Assembly: GCF_000315625.1 (NCBI RefSeq)
Contig: NW_005434478.1
Span: 1-64,000, forward strand
Reading direction: 5' to 3'
Length of the DNA: 64,000 nt
Source of the DNA: Guillardia theta CCMP2712
Taxonomy: Eukaryota > Cryptophyceae > Pyrenomonadales > Geminigeraceae
Part shown: piece by piece, positions 57,675-64,000 of the stretch
Numbering within the stretch: position 1 is the first letter of the stretch
Layout: every line of letters starts with the position of its first letter
The notes under the pieces: generated by a model
Seen by the model: only the letters and a program-made list of their open reading frames with translations
What the model was told of the DNA's origin: nothing
The model's database searches: none
Made by a program: the position numbers and the translations under genes

Positions 57675-58370
57675 ATGATGGGGTTCTGGTACTGGATCAT
57701 TAGTATCATGCGGAATCTGGCAGTGAGGCTGGCGGCTGCTCTGTATGCACTCACATGGAAGCTTGATCATGATGTAAACGAAGTTTTCGAGGACACTGAC
57801 ACGGAGGACGAAAAGTCACCATTGAAGATCAAAGTATACATGTCTCCCAGAAGATCAAAAAGCACCATCACTGTCAAGGTGGAGCATAGCAATGTCTTGA
57901 GAAGAACTTCTCCTAAACCCGTATGTTCTGCACCTGCTGTGCCCAAAAGGTTTTCCGACCCTGAATTGATCAAATGCAGCCCCAAGAATTCGAGTGGGAG
58001 CAGGTTTTATGCGAGTGTTGTCAGGCAGGAACAGGAGCTGATGCTGTCTCGAACATCTTCTGTGAGTGAGTCTCCCAACGCGTCCATATGCTCTCGGTTG
58101 GACGAAAGTTTCTCCAGATGCACTTCAGTCGCTACCTCGTTTCCTTCATCCGAGTCCTCTCCCTCCAGGGAAAGCACAGTCGAATCTCCCGTCCTATCTA
58201 TTCGCAGTGCTGCGCATACTTCTATCGCTCGCACATCTTCTGCTCCTGACCTCACGGAAATGAAGTTTTTGAGCGCCTCTTCTCCTCCCAGGATTGGGTC
58301 AGCTAAGAACACCTACTCTACATCATGTGGCTCGAAGTTCTATGCCCATGTGCTCAGCACAAGAAGATGA
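57675..58370 (+). CDS. Ser-rich protein with N-terminal membrane segment, unknown function
   Basis: This is a single open exon. ATG 57675 (MMGFWYWIISIMRNLAVRLA) leads directly into a hydrophobic/aromatic N-terminus that can act as an anchor. An acidic patch (DTDTEDEKSP) and a basic strand (KIKVYMSPRRSKSTITVKVE) follow. Then comes a long Ser/Pro-rich region with repeated short motifs: RFYASVVR near residue 115 and a similar KFYAHVLS near the C-terminus, and KRFSDPELIK echoed by SSAPDLTEMKFL. The two SxxFYAxV motifs may be docking peptides. Length 231 residues. No known family. The sequence looks like a phosphorylation-regulated adaptor, which is inference. Confidence 0.55.
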   Translation: MMGFWYWIISIMRNLAVRLAAALYALTWKLDHDVNEVFEDTDTEDEKSPLKIKVYMSPRRSKSTITVKVEHSNVLRRTSPKPVCSAPAVPKRFSDPELIKCSPKNSSGSRFYASVVRQEQELMLSRTSSVSESPNASICSRLDESFSRCTSVATSFPSSESSPSRESTVESPVLSIRSAAHTSIARTSSAPDLTEMKFLSASSPPRIGSAKNTYSTSCGSKFYAHVLSTRR

Positions 58371-58919
58371 ATCCTCTCTGTGCTGTTTCTCCATTGAGAA
58401 TGACAAAAAAAACTTGAACTGAAGGGTCTTAGTCAAACGTTTGCACGATAAGACCCTTGCAGACAAGATCTGCTGTGTTTGTGTAATGAAAGGTTTTGTT
58501 TCCCATGACTTGTCTGCATCTCTCCCCTTCCCTTTCCTTCCCTGTCTGAATCATTTTCTACTCAGTCCGGTGAGAGGTAGAGAGGCCCTGATGAGCGGTA
58601 ACATGAATCGGCCGGATGTGCACAGCCAAAATCCTTCTTAGAAAAAAGTTCTCACCAAGATCTTAAGTGACAAACGATATTTGTTGATGCAAACGATGTT
58701 TCTCGATGTTCTCCCCGCTAATTTTCTTCCCCTCTGCTACTTCTCTTTCTTCTTTGGAGAGGTATTCGTTGCCACGTGCATTGAAAACGAAAAGAGGCAT
58801 TGAGTGCACGAGCAAGCAATTGTTGTGTCTACAGCCCTAGCAGATGCAAGACTAGGGTTGGAGAAAGCTTCTGGTCGTACTGGCAGACGGGGAGTGAGCA
58901 GTTTATTACACGTCTCCTG
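58371..58919. other. convergent spacer, no gene recognised
   Basis: This lies between the stop of the Ser-rich gene (+) and the stop of a minus-strand gene. It contains the two 3' untranslated regions. Nothing else was seen. Confidence 0.4.
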
Positions 58920-59672
58920 TCAGTTCTGACCAGAGTCTTGCTGCATTCCACCAAGCTTTTGCTTCAGAGTTTGTTGAAACCAAGCTACAGGATCCGCGCT
59001 TGCCGGCATCGTAGAATTCCCCTCGTTAACAGCATCCTCGGCTAGAGCTTGGATTGCTTTCCTCAGTTCAATGTTTCTTTTCTTCTCCTGTAGAAACCTC
59101 TCCAGCCGATCGTTTTCCGACTGCATTCGCTCAAGCTCTTCTTCTGACGGGACAGGATTCCTGAAATCGAAGACACTGGAGCTCGACACGACATTTTTCT
59201 GTTGTGTACTGGAAGACTTGGCTGGAGCTGTGTCCTTTGTAATCGACGCGTCATTGTCTGCCTTCACTGATTTGTCAAGTTTTTGTGTCTCTCCAACGTC
59301 AGGAGGGAGTTCCTTTCTCTTAATGCTGGTCAAGTCATCCACCAATTTTTCATCCCCTGTCATGATTTCTCCGCTTCGCTCCTCGTCCGTCTTGAGCCTC
59401 GGCAAAAATTCTTGAATGTTCCATCCCCCCCTCATCCTGATCACAGGAAGCATCGATCCTGAACTGATCTGGTGCCTGTGCAGCCAACACGGGCAGCCAT
59501 GAGATCGGGTGGAGCAAGAAGAGGAAAGGCTGGAAGAAGGGGACGAGACGAGGGATGGCGCAGGAAGAAGACATGATGATGATGACGAACATGATGATGA
59601 CATTGTGTTGATGACCAGCAGCGCAACCACCATGCTCGCCATCATCCCTCCTTTCGACCTCTGAGCCGCCAT
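58920..59672 (-). CDS. secreted or organelle-targeted Ser-rich protein with C-terminal coiled coil
   Basis: This is a single exon on the minus strand. ATG 59670-59672 (MAAQRSKGGMMASMVVALLV) gives a signal peptide, followed by a dense Ser tract (SSSCSSSSSCLLPAPSLVSS). That tract may form a plastid transit segment, though no Phe follows the cleavage region. The middle is charged (WNIQEFLPRLKTDEERSGEI). The C-terminal 70 residues are helical (EEELERMQSENDRLERFLQE) and end in WFQQTLKQKLGGMQQDSGQN. About 250 residues, family unknown. It sits next to a GC-rich island 70 bp upstream. Confidence 0.6.
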   Translation of the reverse strand: MAAQRSKGGMMASMVVALLVINTMSSSCSSSSSCLLPAPSLVSSPSSSLSSSCSTRSHGCPCWLHRHQISSGSMLPVIRMRGGWNIQEFLPRLKTDEERSGEIMTGDEKLVDDLTSIKRKELPPDVGETQKLDKSVKADNDASITKDTAPAKSSSTQQKNVVSSSSVFDFRNPVPSEEELERMQSENDRLERFLQEKKRNIELRKAIQALAEDAVNEGNSTMPASADPVAWFQQTLKQKLGGMQQDSGQN

Positions 59673-59744
59673 TGTAAGCAAGGTTCGTCGTACAAGAATC
59701 CTACAACAAAGTTTAGTTAAGACAAAGTAACTAAACCCATGGAG

Positions 59745-60030
59745 GTGGATCGGATCCGATGATCCGAACGGTCGGACTCCGGCGGCGCGAGCCGCCTCCG
59801 AGTGGCGCGGCGCCCGCGCGGCGGCCCGGACTCCCCGAGCCCGGGCCCGGAGCGGGCCCAGTCAGGCCGCCGCTGCAAGGCCGGGCAGCCGGGCGGTCAT
59901 ACGGACGGTCGGGCGGCCGCCGGGCCCTGCCGCGCGGCGGGGCGCGCCGGGCCGCTCAGTAGACGGACACTGACAGGTCACCGGGTTCCATGCCGCTACC
60001 ACACTGAGGCTGAATTGTCGGAAACGACGT
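59745..60030. repeat. GC-rich repeat island
   Basis: CCGGGCCCGG, GGCGGCGCGAGCC and similar words dominate 59770-59960. It ends in CACTGACAGGTCACCGGG-like sequence. It lacks the TTAACTTAACTTTGAG core seen in the other islands. Arg/Gly/Pro-rich open frames here are compositional. Confidence 0.55.
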
Positions 60031-60283
60031 CGGTGAAGGTTCGGTGGACCCGTTGGCTGTTCAACGGTTCAACGGTTCCTCACTAAGCACATTCAGAGCA
60101 CATTCCGACAGTACTGATGTGAATACGTTTATTTCATACGAAAAGGAGACAGTCGGCAAAACTTGAAAGAACAGAAAATTGATTTTGCAAAGAAAGCTAG
60201 ACAGAAGAAAACAAGTATACACTGGCAGTCAAGTCGCGGGAAGAGATTTAGAAGCACATGTGAACAAAACATCCTCAGTCGGA

Positions 60284-61562
60284 TCAATGCATGCTGTTAG
60301 GGTTCATCATCTGCGCTTGCATGAAGCCATTCCGAACTTGCTGCTCCATGTCCCCAACAGCGGAAGGCCCGTGAGGAACGACCATCGTTGCCCGCCCTTC
60401 ATGAAGATGTCAGTTTACATGCATGATACACTATCCATATCCCTTCCCCCTTTTCTTCCTCTAACGCGAACAAGGATATCATACAAATGCCAATACAGTA
60501 AATAACATGTCATCGAATAACAAGCATTGCGATTCGACAATGACTACCTGAATGTGCGAACTCCTTCAACACATCCAAGTACTGCGTCACAAGCATCATG
60601 TGCACCACCTCTCGTGGCTCAAGCCCGCACCTGCCACGCTCCTCAGCTCCTGTGTCACACACCCCGCCCCCTGCCCCATGCCCTCTCGCCCTTCCTCTTC
60701 CCCTTGGCTTTCTCTCTCACTTGCCAGCTCCCCCCCCCCCCCTCCCCCCTTCATCTCGACCCGCTCTCCTCTCGTCTACTCACGATTCCTGCATCGACTC
60801 GATGCTGTTCTTGAAGCCATCCGTGATCGCCTGCCTCATCATCGCAGTACCCTTGCCTGACAGATGCTTCGCCTCCGCGTCCGCCTCTGCTGCTCGCACT
60901 TGCAGGATCTTCTCTGCCTCTGCCTTCTCGATCGCAGCCTCTCGGTTCCTCCTAGCCGCGTTGATCTGGTTCATGGCCTTCATCACCGTGGAGTCTGGCT
61001 GCATGTTGGTGATGAGCGCTTGGTGCACTTCGATGCCATACGGCTTCATGGAAGACGCGACTTGCGCCTTCACCGCGTTCGCCATCGACTCCTTGGCCTC
61101 GAAAGACTCGTCTAGCGTCATCGTCGGGATCTGAGAGCGGATGCAGTCATCGACGTAGGCTGTGATCTGCATGTGCGGGTTGTGGAGCTTGAAGTAGTAC
61201 TGGTCGCACTCCAACGGGTTCACCGAGTACTGGATCGCGCACGTCACAGTCACCGTCACGTTGTCCTTGGTCTTGGTGTTGGTGTTGACGTCGATCTGCG
61301 TCACCTGGCACAGACCACGCCCGTCACTTCCCCGCCCTCCATCGCCAGAGCACACACAAAGTGCTCTACCCTCGACCAGCAAGCATGCACGCACGCAGCA
61401 CAAGTTGCAGCAAGGACGTACCTTGATGCTGACTCCGTCGACAGTCTGGATGGGCCACAGGATGATGCTACATCCCGGGTCGAGGATGTGAGAGAACTTG
61501 CCGCAGGACTGGACGATACCTCTCTGACTTTGATCTATGCAGGCACAGCACAGGAACGACAT
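60284..61562 (-). CDS. hypersensitive-induced-response-like SPFH/Band-7 protein, copy 1
   Basis: ATG 61560-61562 opens MSFLCCACIDQSQRGIVQSC, whose vicinal Cys suit S-acylation and membrane association as in plant HIR proteins. A ~118-nt intron follows VDGVSIK. The second exon holds the SPFH core (VTQIDVNTNTKTKDNVTVTV, YYFKLHNPHMQITAYVDDCI, SYSVNP-like IQYSVNPLEC) and a coiled-coil 'flotillin-like' helix (ARRNREAAIEKAEAEKILQV). After an intron containing a long G/C run come LEPREVVHMMLVTQYLDVLK and, in a final exon, RATMVVPHGPSAVGDMEQQV, ending NPNSMH before TGA at 60284. All match HIR landmarks (LVTQYFDTMKE, PHGPGAV). HIR proteins oligomerise in membrane microdomains; the algal role is unknown. 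Confidence 0.9.
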
Positions 61563-62794
61563 TGATCTGCAAAATCTCCAATGAGCGCACAACCAATTTT
61601 TCGAACAGTTTGCGAACGGAAAACAAAAAAAGAGATATCTTACGATACTTCTTCTGGGTTTCTTGCTGATTCCTATTGAGTACAGTCATCTACCGTCATC
61701 ACACATATTATCTCGCTTCCTGCCTCCCTCATTATCCTATCTGATGCCCAGTCAACACCAAAATGTTCTATCCATGGTCGCAACCTTTGATCACTTCCCA
61801 TTTTGAAGGTACCAAGAATTCTGTTCCGCCTAAATTACCATAGGGTGCTTCGATCCTTAGTGTGGCCTTAGGGAGGTCCTAGTCTCGGTCCCAGTCATAC
61901 CCCGGCAACAGATGGATGAGGGCCTAAAGCCTCAGTAAAACGGAGATTCCGAGGGGGGTAGGGTTGTAGGATTTCAGTGGGTAGGGTTATGATACTTGGG
62001 GGTAGTGGGAGAGACATCGGAGGGGGTACTTGGCAAGGCTGTGTGTCCATTTTCTAGTTTTGGAAGGAGGCTCACAAAAGATTTAAAAGGTGGGCAATGG
62101 AGGGGTGGGGTAGAGAAAGAGGAAGCGATAGAACCGGGTCTATTATCGGTCAGATAAAGGGGTCCAATTTCAACTTCTGTACGGGGTCGCAATCTGCGAC
62201 AGGGTGGGTCTTGTTTTGAAATTTCTTCTATTGAATGGGGTGGGTCCATTTGCGATGGGGCGTAAGGGGTAGTCAGGCGCTAAAGTATGAGGTGGGTTGA
62301 AATAAGGGAAGGTTTCGGAGTGAGGCCTATTCGGATAGGGTATACAATGCTGAAATCGGAGGTGGGGTATTGGAATGAGGGGTGGGTTGTGCTCAAATTT
62401 ATGGACTTTTTCCGAGCGGGTAGGGTGGTGGTTACAATTTCAGATACGAGGGGTGGTTCTGGAGGGGGTAGTGAGGAAATTTTTGAGGGATGTAGAAAAA
62501 TGCTCAAGGAGAGGGAGAGGAATGCGTTTGATAGAGGCGAGATGAGTGTTTGATGTTGATGGAACAGAGTACGCTCCAACACTGAATGATTGATAGAACG
62601 AAAAAGCGAAAATTGGCCCGAAAAAACCTAGGAACTTCTGTGAACTGTCGATCCCTACTATGCTTAATAATTGCGCTTGGACCTGCCTCATTAATGAAAT
62701 GTCAATTGAGCAATGGAAGCTTCTTTCAAAGCATGATGATAAAAAAACAGCTTGATATTTGATATAGAAAACTCACACGAGATTTTGCAGATCA
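61563..62794. repeat. spacer between inverted HIR copies with G-rich island (61930-62540)
   Basis: This 1.2-kb spacer separates two head-to-head HIR genes. From 61930 to 62540 the plus strand carries GGGGGGTAGGGTTG, GGGGGTAGTGGG, GGGGTGGGGTAG and GTGGGGTATTGG, a strong G skew. Near each start codon a matching TTTTGCAGATCA (or complement) suggests a 5'UTR intron acceptor. The palindromic axis lies near 62180, but only the genes and about 10 flanking bases, not the whole spacer, are symmetric by eye. Confidence 0.6.
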
Positions 62795-64000
62795 ATGTCG
62801 TTCCTGTGCTGTGCCTGCATAGATCAAAGTGAGAGAGGTATCGTCCAGTCCTGCGGCAAGTTCTCTCACATCCTCGACCCGGGATGTAGCATCATCCTGT
62901 GGCCCATCCAGACTGTCGACGGAGTCAGCATCAAGGTATGTCCTTGCTGCAACTTGTGCTGCGTGCGTGCATGCTTGCTGGTCGAGGGTAGAGCACTTTG
63001 TGCTCTGGCGATGGAGGGCGGGGAAGTGACGGGCGTGGTCCGTGCCAGGTGACGCAGATCGACGTCAACACCAACACCAAGACCAAGGACAACGTGACGG
63101 TGACTGTGACGTGCGCGATCCAGTACTCGGTGAACCCGTTGGAGTGCGACCAGTACTACTTCAAGCTCCACAACCCGCACATGCAGATCACAGCCTACGT
63201 TGATGACTGCATCCGCTCTCAGATCCCGACGATGACGCTAGACGAGTCTTTCGAGGCCAAGGAGTCGATGGCGAACGCGGTGAAGGCGCAAGTCGCGTCT
63301 TCCATGAAGCCGTATGGCATCGAAGTGCACCAAGCGCTCATCACCAACATGCAGCCAGACTCCACGGTGATGCAAGCCATGAATCAGATCAACGCGGCTA
63401 GGAGGAACCGAGAGGCTGCGATCGAGAAGGCAGAGGCAGAGAAGATCCTGCAAGTGCGAGCAGCAGAGGCGGACGCGGAGGCGAAGCATCTGTCAGGCAA
63501 GGGTACTGCGATGATGAGGCAGGCGATCACGGATGGCTTCAAGAACAGCATCGAGTCGATGAAGGAATCGTGAGTAGACGAGAGGAGAGCGGGTCGAGAT
63601 GAAGGGGGAGGGGCGGGGGATGTGACACAGGAGCTGAGGAGCGTGGCAGGTGCGGGCTTGAGCCACGAGAGGTGGTGCACATGATGCTTGTGACGCAGTA
63701 CTTGGATGTGTTGAAGGAGTTCGCACAGTCTGGTATGTATATGATCAAAGCATGCTGTGTGTTATTTTGTTTGAATATTGTTGTATGCTCCATTCCCTTT
63801 AGATTGGTTTTTTCTGTTGGATTTAGTGTTAGTTGCCGTGAGTGGAAGCAGGTTCCGAGGTACAGTGATGATAGAAAAAGAATGGTGTCATGTGCTAACC
63901 TATTTAGATTTTTGTCTTACTCCGACCTGCATGTTTCTGTTGCGAAAGGTTATGAAGTCTTGACGTGCTGTGTTTCAGGGCGGGCTACGATGGTCGTTCC
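62795..64000 (+). CDS. hypersensitive-induced-response-like SPFH/Band-7 protein, copy 2 (partial at window end)
   Basis: This is a nearly identical inverted copy of the gene at 60284-61562. It opens MSFLCCACIDQSERGIVQSC (one Q-to-E change), with the same exon and intron layout. Only a few other residues differ (VMQAMNQ for VMKAMNQ, SMKES for SMQES, AQS for AHS). The second intron is about 75 bp shorter because it lacks the G-run and following purine-rich segment. The intron after EFAQS is longer (about 240 bp, 63735-63978). The last exon starts GRATMVV at 63979 and runs off the window, so roughly 35 C-terminal residues are missing. Introns as well as exons match, so duplication is recent or maintained by gene conversion. 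Confidence 0.9.

Overview
The window reads as nuclear DNA of a photosynthetic protist with short spliceosomal introns, most likely a cryptophyte alga of the Guillardia type. This is inference. Genes are broken by many GT..AG introns of about 40-160 nt. Two predicted plastid proteins begin with a secretory signal, one followed by a Phe-led transit segment. The proteins are eukaryotic families (CABIN1, RABL6, TRANK1, PHD, SRCR, HIR/SPFH). Compact genes alternate with GC-rich or G-rich repeat islands. No rRNA, tRNA or CRISPR array was recognised.

Layout. 0.4-3.6 kb: multi-exon gene joining an adenylation-like N-terminus to a DOT1-like methyltransferase. 4.0-5.1 kb (-): plastid-targeted IGPS-like TIM barrel. 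5.4-6.1 kb: dispersed repeat. 6.3-8.5 kb (-): RABL6-like GTPase. 8.8-10 kb: GC-rich repeat island. 10.1-16.5 kb: large membrane-anchored lectin/SRCR gene with nearly identical 360-bp tandem SRCR units. 16.9-17.8 kb: small secreted protein. 18.2-24.4 kb: CABIN1/Hir3-like histone chaperone subunit carrying a PHD finger. 24.4-26.4 kb (-): katanin/Vps4-type AAA ATPase. 26.4-29 kb: mobile-element graveyard with an LTR and primer-binding site, a gene fragment and a decayed Fanzor/TnpB-like nuclease. 29.2-32.5 kb (-): WD40 protein, divergent from a short coiled-coil gene at 32.6 kb. 33.4-34.5 kb (-): VTT/TMEM41-like membrane protein. 35.1 kb: small gene. 36.6-38.1 kb: nucleotide-sugar dehydrogenase. 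38.6-41.1 kb (-): secreted P-loop protein. 42.0-51.6 kb: TRANK1-like ankyrin/UvrD-helicase giant ending in a long polyglutamine tract. 53.7 kb: plastid/thylakoid protein. 54.8-56.2 kb (-): charged coiled-coil protein. 57.7 kb: Ser-rich membrane protein. 58.9-59.7 kb (-): secreted or organelle-targeted protein. 60.3-64.0 kb: head-to-head inverted pair of nearly identical HIR/SPFH genes, the second cut by the window end.

There are no operons, as expected for a eukaryote. Neighbouring genes share no obvious pathway. Plausible functional links are only general: chromatin (CABIN1-like, DOT1-like), membranes (VTT, SPFH, AAA) and surface recognition (SRCR/lectin). The most noteworthy items are the broken Fanzor-like nuclease beside an LTR, the homogenised SRCR tandem array, the polyQ TRANK1-like helicase, the inverted HIR duplication, and a dispersed repeat family whose core recurs in five intergenic places. 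Intron positions were deduced by eye from splice consensus and reading frame, so exon-level detail is a model.
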